Notes: generated by a model not told the origin, from the sequence alone. A DNA stretch of 64,000 nt from Actinoallomurus vinaceus (GCF_039542055.1 NZ_BAABHK010000004.1:1-64000); one strand, 5' to 3'. Counted from the first letter of the stretch, positions 23,912-33,076 are shown. Numbers and translations: made by a program.

Positions 23912-26268
23912 CCAGCGAACACACCGATGTCGTGGTGGTCGGCTCCGGGTTCGGCGGAGCCGTCGCCGCCTATCGGCTGGCCGAGGCGGGCCTGTCGGTC
24001 GTCGTGCTGGAGCGCGGCCAGGAGTACCCTCCCGGCACCTTCGCCCGGACGCCGGCGCAGATGAGCCGCGCCTTCTGGGACCCGTCGGAGGGGCTGTACG
24101 GCCTGTACGACGTGTGGGGATTCCGGGGATTCGACTCGGTCGTCTCCAGCGGCCTCGGCGGCGGCTCGCTGATCTACGCGAGCGTCCTGCTACGCAAGGA
24201 CGAGGAGTGGTTCGTCAAGGAGCAGGCGCTCCCCGACGGTGGGTACGAGACCTGGCCGGTGAGCCGGGAGGACCTGGATCCGCACTACGACGCGGTCGAG
24301 GGCATGCTCGGGGGCACGCCCTACCCGCTCGACCATCCGGCCTACTCCGACACCGCCAAGGCCCACGCGATGCAGGATGCGGCGGCCGAGCTCGGGCTCG
24401 ACTGGCAGCTGCCGTCACTGGCGGTCAGCTTCGCGTCGAGACCGGGGGCCGAGCCCGGGCTCGGGCTGCCGATCGCCGACCCGTCGTACGGCAACCTGCA
24501 CGGCGTGGAGCGCCGCACCTGCCGGCTGTGCGGCGAGTGCTATCTGGGCTGCAACGACGGAGCCAAGAACAGCCTCGACCACACCTACCTCTCCGCGGCG
24601 AAGCGGCGCGGCGCGGACCTGCGCACCCTGCACGAGGTGCGCGGGATCCGGCCGCGCCCGGAGGGCGGCTACGAGGTCGACTACGTCCACCACGACCCGC
24701 TGGAGAAGGCCCGCAAGGTGACGCCGCGGACCATCTCCTGCGACCGCCTCATCCTGGCGGCCGGGACGTACGGCACGACGTACCTTCTGCTGCGCGCCCA
24801 GGCGAGTTTCCCGGGGCTGAGCGACGCGCTCGGCACCCGTTTCACCGGCAACGGCGACCTGCTCACCTTCCTGATGCGGGCGAAGGACCGGGCCCGGATC
24901 CGTCCGCTCGACGCCAGCCGAGGTCCCACGATCACCAGCGCGATCCGCCTTCCCGACGAGGTGGACGGCGTGCCGGGCGCGGGGCGCGGCGCGTACATCG
25001 AGGACGGCGGCTATCCGGCGTTCGTCGACTGGATGGTCGAGGAGGCCGACGTCACGCACGAGATCGCGCGGGCGGTCCGGCTGGCGTTCGAGCGGTTCGT
25101 CGCGTTCATCTCCCGCGCGCCGGACACCAACCTGTCCGGCGAGCTGTCGGAGCTGATCGGCGACGGGGCGCTGTCGGTGAGCTCACTGCCGCTGCTCGGC
25201 ATGGGCCGTGACGTCCCGGACGGCGTGCTGCACCTGCGGGGCGGCAAGCTGGACGCCGACTGGACGACGAAGACCAGCGAGGAGTACTTCGATCGGCTGC
25301 GGTCCACGATGAAGCGGATCGCCGCCGTGCTCGGCGCCTCGTACGCCGACAACCCGATCTGGTTCCGCAAGCGGATCATCACGGTGCACCCGGGGGGCGG
25401 GGCGCCGATGGGACGCCATCAGGACGAAGGCGTCTGCGATCCGTACGGGGAGGTGTACGGCTTCCCAGGCCTGTACATCGCGGACGGGGCGGCCCTGCCC
25501 GGTGCGGTCGGGCCGAACCCATCGCTGACGATCGCGGCGCTGTCCGACCGGATGAGCACGCGCCTGCTGGAGAACGCCGGGCGTCCGCGTGCGGAGCGCC
25601 CGGTCGGAGGGGCGGTGAACGGCACGGCGGGCACTGCGGAGGTTCGCAGGGGTGCCTCCCAGCGCACGTCGCTGTCGTTCACTGAGGAGATGAAGGGGTT
25701 CTACGCCGAAGGTGTGCACGCTCCCGGGGCGGGGGAGCAGGCGGGGCGGGAGCACGGGCAGAAGCTCGGGTTCCGGCTCACGATCACAGTCGACGACGTG
25801 GACCGCTTCCTGGAGGAGCCCGAGCACACGGCACGGGCCGAGGGATGGATTGACGCCGCTGTCTGCGGGGGCCGGTGTCACGTCCAGCGGGGCTGGTTCA
25901 ACCTGTTCTGTCCGGGAGGTGCGCCGGACCGCAGGCTCATGCGGTATCGGCTGCACTTCACCGACGCGGCGGACCGGCCCCGCACCCTCTCCGGGTGGAA
26001 GGACATCCGGCACCGGCCGGCCTCGCGCGTCTGGCCGGACACCACGACGCTGTTCTTCCGGATGTTCGAGGGACACGTGCCCGAAGGCGGGGACGACGAC
26101 GCGCCGATCGCGGGCGCGGGCATCCTGCGCCTGGGCCTGGACGACTTCGCCCGGCAGCTCACCACCTTCCGCACGGAGGGGCCGGACGGCCTGGCCGCCC
26201 TGGAGCGCTTCGGCGGGTTCTTCCTCAGCGAGCTGTGGGACATCTATCGCCCGAAGATGGTGAGTTAA
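23908..26268 (+). CDS. GMC oxidoreductase (cholesterol-oxidase-like) with extra C-terminal domain
   Basis: The 786-residue flavoprotein has the FAD motif VVVVGSGFGGAVAAYRLAEA (residues 8-27), SSGLGGGSLIYASV near 85, and the C-terminal GMC signature GLYIADGAALPGAVGPNPSL near 530. A four-cysteine motif C-x2-C-x2-C-x3-C (Cys205, 208, 211, 215, then NDGAKNSLD) resembles that of the mycobacterial ChoD clade. After a 30-residue linker, residues about 590-786 form a separate domain (SFTEEMKGF ... DTTTLFFRMFEGHV ... GAGILRLGLDDFARQLTTF) of unknown function. It overlaps the hydrolase stop by four bases. A sterol or similar hydroxyl substrate is likely. No signal peptide is visible. Confidence 0.85.
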   Translation: MTSEHTDVVVVGSGFGGAVAAYRLAEAGLSVVVLERGQEYPPGTFARTPAQMSRAFWDPSEGLYGLYDVWGFRGFDSVVSSGLGGGSLIYASVLLRKDEEWFVKEQALPDGGYETWPVSREDLDPHYDAVEGMLGGTPYPLDHPAYSDTAKAHAMQDAAAELGLDWQLPSLAVSFASRPGAEPGLGLPIADPSYGNLHGVERRTCRLCGECYLGCNDGAKNSLDHTYLSAAKRRGADLRTLHEVRGIRPRPEGGYEVDYVHHDPLEKARKVTPRTISCDRLILAAGTYGTTYLLLRAQASFPGLSDALGTRFTGNGDLLTFLMRAKDRARIRPLDASRGPTITSAIRLPDEVDGVPGAGRGAYIEDGGYPAFVDWMVEEADVTHEIARAVRLAFERFVAFISRAPDTNLSGELSELIGDGALSVSSLPLLGMGRDVPDGVLHLRGGKLDADWTTKTSEEYFDRLRSTMKRIAAVLGASYADNPIWFRKRIITVHPGGGAPMGRHQDEGVCDPYGEVYGFPGLYIADGAALPGAVGPNPSLTIAALSDRMSTRLLENAGRPRAERPVGGAVNGTAGTAEVRRGASQRTSLSFTEEMKGFYAEGVHAPGAGEQAGREHGQKLGFRLTITVDDVDRFLEEPEHTARAEGWIDAAVCGGRCHVQRGWFNLFCPGGAPDRRLMRYRLHFTDAADRPRTLSGWKDIRHRPASRVWPDTTTLFFRMFEGHVPEGGDDDAPIAGAGILRLGLDDFARQLTTFRTEGPDGLAALERFGGFFLSELWDIYRPKMVS

Positions 26269-26281
26269 CACCGATCGTTGG

Positions 26282-27073
26282 TCACAAGGTCGCGACCTCG
26301 TACGCGACCTTGTGCTCGTCCAGGTCGCGTACGGCCTCGGGCGACGCGCCGTCATCGACGATCACCTGGTCGAACGCGCTGAGCGGCGCCAGCCGGTGCA
26401 GCGCCACCCGGCCCAGCTTGGAATGGTCGATCAGGAGCACGTTGCGCGCGCCGGCGTCCAGCATCGCCCGCTTCACCGACACGATGTGCTGCTCTTGGTG
26501 GTAGGCGAACCCGCCCGCCACCGCGGAGGTGGAGACGAAGCACAGGTCGACGTGCAACGCCTCGATGGCGTCCACGCAGGAGACCCCGAGGAAGGAGTCG
26601 TGCAGGGGGTCGTAGTCGCCCCCCAGGCCCATGAGGCGGATGTCGCGCACCTTCGCGAGCAGGTTGATCGCCTCGAGGAAGTTGGTGACGACCGTGAGCG
26701 GGGTGATCCCCTCGAGCCGGCGGGCTACGGCCAGCGCCGTGGTCGAGTCGTCGAGCATGACCGCCATCCCCGGCTCGATCAGCCGGACGGCCCGCTCGGC
26801 GATCGCGTCCTTCTGCGCCTGCATCGACTTCATGCGGTACGCGACGTTGCTCTCGAACACCCCGGACGGCTGCGCGGTCACCCCGCCGCGGAACTTCCGG
26901 ACGACGCCCTGACGCTCGAGCTCGTCCAGGTCGCGGTGGATCGTCATCAGGCTCACGCGGAACCGCTCGGCCAGGTCCGCCGCGGTGGCCGAGCCATGCG
27001 AAAGGACATGGTCGGCGATGGCCGCCTGCCGCTTGGCGGGCCCGCTACGGACGCTGTCACCGTCCTTGGTCAT
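26282..27073 (-). CDS. DeoR/GlpR-family transcriptional regulator
   Basis: The 263-residue regulator has an N-terminal winged helix (KRQAAIADHVLSHGSATAAD, then LAERFRVSLMTIHRDLDELE) and a DeoR sugar-phosphate sensor domain (MLDDSTTALAVARRL, TNFLEAINLL, GARNVLLIDHSKLGR). These repressors usually respond to a sugar phosphate and control an adjacent catabolic operon. Only a truncated histidine-phosphatase relic is divergent here, so its original target may have been lost from this place. The ATG lacks a strong ribosome site. Confidence 0.88.
   Translation of the reverse strand: MTKDGDSVRSGPAKRQAAIADHVLSHGSATAADLAERFRVSLMTIHRDLDELERQGVVRKFRGGVTAQPSGVFESNVAYRMKSMQAQKDAIAERAVRLIEPGMAVMLDDSTTALAVARRLEGITPLTVVTNFLEAINLLAKVRDIRLMGLGGDYDPLHDSFLGVSCVDAIEALHVDLCFVSTSAVAGGFAYHQEQHIVSVKRAMLDAGARNVLLIDHSKLGRVALHRLAPLSAFDQVIVDDGASPEAVRDLDEHKVAYEVATL
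26283..26314. terminator. Bidirectional hairpin between convergent genes
   Basis: CACAAGGTCGCG pairs perfectly with CGCGACCTTGTG around an eight-base loop, beginning 15 bases after the GMC oxidase stop and lying within the last codons of the DeoR-type gene. Confidence 0.55.
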
Positions 27074-27160
27074 GAGGCGATCCTAACAATCAGATGTTGT
27101 AAGTTCACAGGCCACGACGCGAAATCGGGGGCGAGTGCCACGCACGCGGGCGGGAGCAGG

Positions 27161-27301
27161 GTGAGCACGTCGCTTCTCGTCGTCCCCCACGGCGAGACAG
27201 TCTGGCACGCCGGGAAACGCTACGCGGGAAGCGGCGACATCGCGCTCGCCGAGAAGGGCCGAGCGCCTAGACGGCGCCGACGCCTGCAACCGCAGGTCTA
27301 G
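27161..27301 (+). pseudogene. Phosphoglycerate-mutase/histidine-phosphatase N-terminal relic
   Basis: GTG at 27161 opens VSTSLLVVPHGETVWHAGKR followed by YAGSGDIALAEKG, the first 35 residues of a histidine phosphatase. The catalytic RHG motif reads PHG, so the arginine is lost, and the frame becomes Arg-rich and ends after 46 codons against a usual 190-220. Divergent from the DeoR-type gene. Confidence 0.7.
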
Positions 27302-28680
27302 GCGAAGACCTTGCCGGGGTTGAAGATGCCCGCCGGGTCGAGGGCCTGCTTGATCGCCTGATGCATGCCGAGAACGACCGGCCCAACCTCCTCGGCCATA
27401 CCGCGACGTTTCAGCAGCCCGACCCCGTGCTCGCCCGTCACGGTGCCGCCGATGCCGATCGCCTCGTCGACGATCCGCTCGAAGGCGACCTGGGCCCGCT
27501 CCCGCGCCGCGTCGTCGTCCGGGTCCACGATCATCAGCGGATGCAGGTTGCCGTCACCGGCGTGCGCGACGTTCGCGATCAGGATGTCGTGCTCGGCGGC
27601 GATGCGCTCGATGCGGCCGAGCATCTCCGGGACCAGCATGCGGGGCACGCACACGTCCTCGGTCAGGACCGGCCCGAGGCGTTCGACCGCCGGGTACGCC
27701 AGCCGGCGCGCCGCGAACAGCGCCTCCGCCTCCTCCGGGTCGGTGGAGCGGGCGCTCCAGGTCGCTCCGGCGGACTCGAAGCAGCGCAGGATGGCGTCGG
27801 CCTCCTCCTCCCCTGCCTGACCGGGGGCGTCGCTACGGCCCAGCAGCAGGACGTTGCCCTCGTCGGCCAGCCCCATGTGCCGCCACTCGTCGACGGCGCG
27901 CAGGCAGTGCCGGTCGATCAGCTCGAGCGCGCTGGGGACCACACCGGCGGCCGTGACCGCGCTGACCGCCTCCCCCGCCGCCACCAGCGTGTCGAAGTAG
28001 CCCACGACCGTACGCTCGGCCGCGCGGGCGCCCCGGAGCCGTACGGTGATCTCGGTGATGACGCCGAGCGTGCCCTCCGAACCGACCATCAGGCCGGTCA
28101 GGTCGTACCCGACCACGCCCTTGGCGGTACGCCGGCCCAGGCGTACGACGTCGCCCCGCCCGACGACGGCCTCGAGCCCGAGCACGTAGTCCCGGGTCAC
28201 GCCGTACTTCACGCAGCACAGCCCGCCCGCGTTGGTCGCGACGTTGCCGCCGATCGTCGACCACGGCGCGCTCGCGGGATCCGGCGGATACCAGAGCCCG
28301 TGCTCGGCGCAGGCCCTGCGCAGGTCGTCGTTGACGACGCCCGGCTGTACGACCGCGATGCGCTCGTCGGGGTCGATCCGGACGATCTCGTTCATCGCCT
28401 CGAACGACAGCATCACGCAGCCGTCGATCGCGTTGGCGCCGCCGGACAGACCGGTGCCGGCCCCGCGCGGGACCACCGGCACGCCCCGCCGGGCGCAGTG
28501 GGCGACGACCTCACGGACCTCCGCCGTCTCCCGGGGCCGCACCACGGCCGCCGGCTTGCCGTACGGCGCCCACTCCGCCTCATCGTGCGCGTAGGAGGCA
28601 ATCACGTCCGGGTCGCGAACGACCCTGCCGTCAGGAAGGACCCGTTCCAGCTCCGCCGCCAGATCTTCCGACACCGCCAT
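27298..28680 (-). CDS. FAD-binding oxidase of the GlcD / D-lactate dehydrogenase type
   Basis: The 460-residue flavoenzyme has a PCMH FAD domain (VPVVPRGAGTGLSGGANAID near 70; SAPWSTIGGNVATNAGGLCC; LTGLMVGSEGTLGVITEITV) and a C-terminal FAD-oxidase domain with IANVAHAGDGNLHPLMIVD and TVTGEHGVGLLKR. It oxidises a 2-hydroxy acid such as glycolate or D-lactate. There is no GlcE/GlcF partner beside it, so it is of the single-subunit kind. The ATG at 28680 gives the normal N-terminus; the long upstream extension is out of character. A lactate permease gene is in this window (49.3 kb) but not linked. Confidence 0.88.
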   Translation of the reverse strand: MAVSEDLAAELERVLPDGRVVRDPDVIASYAHDEAEWAPYGKPAAVVRPRETAEVREVVAHCARRGVPVVPRGAGTGLSGGANAIDGCVMLSFEAMNEIVRIDPDERIAVVQPGVVNDDLRRACAEHGLWYPPDPASAPWSTIGGNVATNAGGLCCVKYGVTRDYVLGLEAVVGRGDVVRLGRRTAKGVVGYDLTGLMVGSEGTLGVITEITVRLRGARAAERTVVGYFDTLVAAGEAVSAVTAAGVVPSALELIDRHCLRAVDEWRHMGLADEGNVLLLGRSDAPGQAGEEEADAILRCFESAGATWSARSTDPEEAEALFAARRLAYPAVERLGPVLTEDVCVPRMLVPEMLGRIERIAAEHDILIANVAHAGDGNLHPLMIVDPDDDAARERAQVAFERIVDEAIGIGGTVTGEHGVGLLKRRGMAEEVGPVVLGMHQAIKQALDPAGIFNPGKVFA

Positions 28681-29673
28681 ACGCCGCACCCTACGCCCAC
28701 CCACCGCGCCCCCCGGGCGCGCCGCCCCAGACCCGCGACCTTCCGAGCACGCCCGCCCCGGCTCCGCCGAACGAACCTCGAAGGTACGGCCGCCCGGCCC
28801 GGGCGAACCGTCAGGTGCGGCGACCCGGCTCCGGCCGTACGACTTGGTCGCGGCCAGCCTCGCCCCCGGGTGCGCGAGCACGCCCGCCCCGGCTCCGCCG
28901 AGAACCCGAGGGTACGGCCGTAAGGACCCGGGCGAACCGTCGGGCGGCCTCCCGGCTCAGAGCAGCGCAGCCCCGCCACGGCCAGCCACGACCCCAGCCA
29001 CGACCCCAGGTGCGGCCCTCCGAGCACGGCCGCCCGGCTCTGCCGGGGAACCGGCGGGTACAGCCGCCCCGGACCCGGGCGAACCGTCAGGCGCGGCCGG
29101 CTGGCTCCGACCAGTGCGGCCGCAGCCATGGTCGATCGCGACCCCGGATTCGGCCCCCCAGACCCAGACGCGGCCGCCCAGCTCGAACCGTGCTGCTCTG
29201 GTCGCGGCCGGTCGCGACCCCGGGGCTGCTCCCCAGACCCCAGGTGCGGCCGCTCGGCTCCGGGGTGCGGCCCTCCGGCTCCGACCGTGCGACTTCGGTC
29301 AAGGCCAATCGCGCCCCCGGCCACGGCCGGCCCCGAGCCCGGGTGCAGCCCCCTAGCACGCCCGCCCCGGACCCCCAGGCGAACCTCCGAGCACGGCCAC
29401 CCCGGCTCCACCGAGCGAGCCTGGGGTACGGCCGCCCCGGCCCGGACGAACCGTCGGGTGCGGCTGCCCGGCTCCGATCGTGCTGCTCGGTCACGGCCGA
29501 TCGCGACCCCGGGTGCGGTCGCCCGGACCCCGGTGCGGCCGCCCGGACCCCGGTGCGGCCGCCCGGCTCCGACCGTGCGACTTCGGTCGCGGCCGGCTCC
29601 GACCCCGGGTGCGGCTGTCCAAAGCTCGACCAGCAGACTCGTGCCGATGTCGATGAACGCCGAAGGACGTGCC
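28681..29673. repeat. Decayed tandem-repeat tract, about 130-150 bp period
   Basis: No gene fits here: all six frames are open by base composition and none matches a protein. The sequence repeats a degenerate unit with recurring anchors GAGCACG (near 28744, 28875, 29021, 29388) and GGGCGAACCGTC (near 28801, 28931, 29077, and GGACGAACCGTC near 29445), followed by CCGGCTCCGACCGTGCGACT and GGTCGCGGCC..CGCGACCCCGGGTGCGG blocks. Near 29520-29570 a 20-base unit is repeated exactly side by side. At least four diverged copies are visible. Confidence 0.7.
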
Positions 29674-30837
29674 ATGCCCTCGAATCCCCTCACCGCGTAC
29701 GAGCTGACCGACCTGCGCGAGCGGCGCAGCGTCAAGTGGCGCGAGTACCCGCCGGACGTGCTGCCGATGTTCGTCGCGGAGATGGACACCCCGCTCGCCG
29801 AGCCGATCGCCGCCGCGCTGACCGGCGCGATCGCCCGCGGCGACACCGGGTACGCGGCCGCCGGGCGGCTTCCGGAGGCGTTCGCGGACTTCGCCGCGGA
29901 CCGCTATGGCTGGCGTACGGCGCCGGACGCCATTCGGCTGGTCCCCGACGTCATGTACGGCGTTCGGGAGGTCATGACGATCATTTCCGAGCCCGGTGAC
30001 CGCGTCGTGGTGAACACGCCCGGCTATCCGCCGTTCTTCTACTGGCTCGAGCGGATCGGCCGCCAGGTGGTGCGCAACCCCCTGGTGTCCGGCCCGGACG
30101 GGTTCCGCCTGGACCTGGACCGGCTCGAGCGCGACTTCGCCGCCGGGGCTCGGGCGTACCTGCTGTGCAGCCCGCACAATCCAACCGGACGGGTCTTCAC
30201 GCGCGAGGAGCTCCTGGCCGTGGCGGCCCTCGCCGACCGGTACGACGTCCGCGTCGTCGCCGACGAGATCCACGCGCCCCTGACCCATCCCGGCGCGCGG
30301 CACATCCCGTTCGCCTCGCTGGACGCCCCGGCCGCGGCGCGCGCGATCGTCGTCGCCTCGGCGTCGAAGGCGTGGAACCTTCCCGGTCTCAAGGCGGCCC
30401 TGGCCGTACCGGGCCCCGACGCCCGCGCCGACGTCGCCGCGATCCATGCGGAGGTCAGCGAGGCCGCCGGCCTGTTCGGCGTGATCGCCTCCGAGGCGGC
30501 GTTCACCCACGGGCGCCCCTGGCTGGCCGACCTGATCGGCGCGCTCGACGCGAACCGGCAGCTCGTGGGCGAGCTCCTCGCCGACCACCTGCCCGACATC
30601 GGCTACCACCTGCCCCAGGCCACGTACCTGGCCTGGCTCGACTGCCGCGCGCTCGGCCTGGGGGACGATCCCGCGCAGGCCTTCTTGCGGGACGGAAGGG
30701 TGGCGCTCGCCGCGGGCCCGACGTTCGGCGAGGCGGGGTACGGCTTCGCCCGCCTCAACTTCGCGACGGCGCCGGACCGCGTCACCGAGGCCGTACGTCG
30801 CATGGCTGCCGCCCTCGACCGGGCCGGGGCGCGATGA
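29674..30837 (+). CDS. MalY/PatB-family C-S lyase (PLP aminotransferase fold)
   Basis: The 387-residue enzyme has the MalY/PatB start (LRERRSVKWREYPPDVLPMF and VAEMDTPLAEPIAAAL), the fold-type I motif YLLCSPHNPTGRVFTREEL, and VVADEIHAPLTHPG followed by SASKAWNLPGLKAA, where Lys binds PLP. These enzymes cleave cystathionine or other S-conjugates and can regulate sulfur metabolism. The ATG at 29674 has GAAGGA six bases upstream; the frame is open far upstream through the repeat tract but that part is not coding. The 3' end overlaps the end of an MFS relic on the other strand. Confidence 0.88.
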   Translation: MPSNPLTAYELTDLRERRSVKWREYPPDVLPMFVAEMDTPLAEPIAAALTGAIARGDTGYAAAGRLPEAFADFAADRYGWRTAPDAIRLVPDVMYGVREVMTIISEPGDRVVVNTPGYPPFFYWLERIGRQVVRNPLVSGPDGFRLDLDRLERDFAAGARAYLLCSPHNPTGRVFTREELLAVAALADRYDVRVVADEIHAPLTHPGARHIPFASLDAPAAARAIVVASASKAWNLPGLKAALAVPGPDARADVAAIHAEVSEAAGLFGVIASEAAFTHGRPWLADLIGALDANRQLVGELLADHLPDIGYHLPQATYLAWLDCRALGLGDDPAQAFLRDGRVALAAGPTFGEAGYGFARLNFATAPDRVTEAVRRMAAALDRAGAR

Positions 30838-31040
30838 GACAGGCGACCGCCGCGGCCTGAGCACCTGCCGCGACCGCGAGCGCCGATGTCAGCGAGCGGG
30901 CGGCCGGGGCGCCGCCGAACGCGGCTCCCAGCGCCCCGAGGGTGATCTTCAGGCTGGCCGCGGTCATGAACACCTGGGCGCGCAGCCGCGGCGGTGCCTC
31001 CCGATGCCGGATGGCGAACACCGCCGTGCCCAGGCCTCCC
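30782..31040 (-). pseudogene. C-terminal relic of an MFS transporter
   Basis: The reverse strand reads AGGLGTAVFAIRHREAPPRL followed by AQVFMTAASLKITLGALGAA, the last 70 residues of an actinobacterial MFS exporter. The remaining 330 or so residues are absent: the acetyltransferase gene occupies that position. The last codons overlap the C-S lyase 3' end. Confidence 0.55.
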
Positions 31041-31091
31041 GCTGAAGGAACCCGGAGTACTCACTCACCGACGGCCCCCGGAGCCTGCCGG

Positions 31092-31700
31092 ATGGCTCAC
31101 TCACAGAACTCATTGAGGACCCCATTGGCCGACGCCTTCCTGACGACGGAGCGCCTCATGCTCCGCCCCTTCGCCGAGGCCGACCTCGACGACGTGCTCG
31201 CCTTGCACGGCGACCCGGAGGTCATGCGCTTCATCAACGGAGGGCGCCCGGCCTCCCGGACCGCGATCCGCGACGAGACCCTCCCCCGGCTCATGCGGCA
31301 CCACGCCTCCTTTGGAACTCGCGGTTTCTGGGCGGCCGAGGACAGGACGAGCGGGCGTTTCCTGGGCTGGTTCGAACTCCGTCCGCTCGCCGACGACGAT
31401 CCCGAGGTGGTCGAACTGGGCTACCGGCTCCATCGGTTCGCGTGGGGCCGGGGTCACGCCACGGAAGGGGCCCGCGCCCTCGTACGCAAGGGCTTCACCG
31501 AACTCGGCGTGCGCCGGGTCGTCGCCCAGACAATGGCGGTGAACACGGCGTCCCGGCGCGTGCTGGAGAAGGCCGGTCTGACCTACGTCCGGACGTTCTA
31601 CGAGGACTGGCCGGACCCGATCGAGGGCGCCGAACACGGCGACGTGGAATACGCCCTGACCGTGACCGACTGGCGACGACGGCCGCGGCAGGCGTCCTGA
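31092..31700 (+). CDS. GNAT acetyltransferase (RimJ/RimL type)
   Basis: The 202-residue protein has the GNAT order: TERLMLRPFAEADLDDVLAL (residues 18-37), a central FLGWFELRPL strand, the acetyl-CoA loop HRFAWGRGHATEGARALV (a Q/R-x2-G-x-G/A variant), and VNTASRRVLEKAGLTYVRTF near the end. It acetylates a protein N-terminus or small amine; the target is unknown. The ATG at 31092 gives a usual family length. It lies just upstream of a transcription terminator and is probably monocistronic. Confidence 0.85.
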   Translation: MAHSQNSLRTPLADAFLTTERLMLRPFAEADLDDVLALHGDPEVMRFINGGRPASRTAIRDETLPRLMRHHASFGTRGFWAAEDRTSGRFLGWFELRPLADDDPEVVELGYRLHRFAWGRGHATEGARALVRKGFTELGVRRVVAQTMAVNTASRRVLEKAGLTYVRTFYEDWPDPIEGAEHGDVEYALTVTDWRRRPRQAS

Positions 31701-31705
31701 TCGAG

Positions 31706-31734
31706 GCCTGCGGGCGGCGACCGCTCCCGCAGGC
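31706..31734 (+). terminator. Terminator hairpin of the acetyltransferase
   Basis: GCCTGCGGG and CCCGCAGGC form a perfect nine-base stem with an 11-base loop starting six bases after the stop. Confidence 0.6.
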
Positions 31735-31861
31735 GCCCCGACGGGGGCCTCCCCGCGCCGGGCGCCCGGTCTCCCGGCGCTGCTTTCATCGGCGTGCATG
31801 CTGGAGCGACGCCGGCTTTCACCACTATATTGGTCGGGAAACCTTGCTAAGGGAGTCGCAC

Positions 31862-33076
31862 GTGGGCGTCACCGAAGAAGGCGACTGTCGGCCGTCACGA
31901 CGCACGATGCTCCGCATGTCCGCCGGCCTGGGCCTCGGCTCGGCGATGGCCGGCACCCCCGCCGCGCCGGCCCGCGCGGCCGACGGCCCGATCGTCAAGC
32001 CGTTGCCGCCCGAACTGTTCATCGTGTACGGGACGAACGCCGAGACGCGCTGGGAGGCCATGCGCGGGCAGGGGTATCTCACGCCGACCGATCGCTTCTT
32101 CGTCCGCAACCACACCCGCACCCCGCTGATCGACGTCCGCACGTGGCGGCTCCGCCTGTTCGGGAGCGGTCTGCACGGCTCCCCTACCCTCGACCGGCCG
32201 GTCGCGTTCTCCTATGAGGACCTGCGCGGCATGCCGGCCCGGACGATCGACGCGTTCATCGAGTGCACCGGCAACGGCCGCAGCTTCTACACGACGCAGC
32301 AGCACCAGTCGGTCACGGGCACGCCGTGGAGGCTGGGCGGCGTGGGCGTCGCCCGCTGGCGCGGCGTCCCGCTGGCCCACGTCCTCGAACGCGCCGGACT
32401 CACGCGCCGGGCGGTCGACATCATGCCACGCGGCCTCGACCCCGACTTCATCGACGCGGGACGGAACCACGGGCGGGTGCGCCGGCCGCTGCCGATCGCC
32501 AAGGCGCTCGACGACGTCCTGCTGGCGTACGAGATGAACGGCCGTCCGCTGCCTCCGGACCACGGATTCCCCGTACGGCTCGTCGTGCCCGGCTGGGTGG
32601 GCATCGCCTCGATCAAATGGGTCGGCGACATCGAGGTCTCCGACGCGCCGCTCTCCTCCCCCTGGAACACCGTCTACTACCGGATGTTCGGACCCGGATA
32701 CCCGCCGGAGGGCAGCGCCCCGCTGACCCGGCAGGTGCTCAAGAGCGCGTTCGAGCTGCCGTGGGACGCACGGTTCGACGCCGGGCGGACCACCGTGCTG
32801 CGCGGCCGCTCGTGGTCCGGCGACGGAGCCGTGCGGCACGTCGCGGTCAGCACCGACGGAGGCGGGACCTGGCGGCGGGCGGCACTTCACGGACGGCGCA
32901 GCGGCCTCGGCTGGGTCCGCTGGGAGCTCCCCTGGCGTCCACCGGCCCCGGGATCGTACGAGCTGCTGGCGCGGGCCACCGACGGCACCGGCGCGACGCA
33001 GCCGGACGTCGCGCCGTACAACACGCTCGGCTACCTGTTCGGTGCGGTCGTACGCCATCCGGTGACGGTGACCTGA
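31862..33076 (+). CDS. Tat-exported sulfite-oxidase-like molybdopterin enzyme
   Basis: The 404-residue protein starts with a twin-arginine-like signal (RRTMLRMSAGLGLGSAMA, cut near the ARAADG). The molybdopterin domain contains FFVRNHTRTP and DAFIECTGNGRSF, where Cys would bind molybdenum, and GGVGVARWRGVPLAHVLERA. The C-terminal Mo-co dimerisation domain includes RSWSGDGAVRHVAVSTDGG. Sulfite oxidation in the cell envelope is the family role; other S-oxide or unknown substrates are possible. The GTG at 31862 has AAGGGAG eight bases upstream. No cytochrome partner is adjacent. Confidence 0.85.
   Translation: MGVTEEGDCRPSRRTMLRMSAGLGLGSAMAGTPAAPARAADGPIVKPLPPELFIVYGTNAETRWEAMRGQGYLTPTDRFFVRNHTRTPLIDVRTWRLRLFGSGLHGSPTLDRPVAFSYEDLRGMPARTIDAFIECTGNGRSFYTTQQHQSVTGTPWRLGGVGVARWRGVPLAHVLERAGLTRRAVDIMPRGLDPDFIDAGRNHGRVRRPLPIAKALDDVLLAYEMNGRPLPPDHGFPVRLVVPGWVGIASIKWVGDIEVSDAPLSSPWNTVYYRMFGPGYPPEGSAPLTRQVLKSAFELPWDARFDAGRTTVLRGRSWSGDGAVRHVAVSTDGGGTWRRAALHGRRSGLGWVRWELPWRPPAPGSYELLARATDGTGATQPDVAPYNTLGYLFGAVVRHPVTVT

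Noticed and set aside
28681..29673. Possible CRISPR array
   Set aside because: Repeat units are long, degenerate and tandem without unique spacers, and no cas gene is in the window.
28602..29846. Several long open frames in the repeat tract (both strands)
   Set aside because: They are Pro/Arg/Gly-rich, change with the repeats, have no ribosome sites and match no family.
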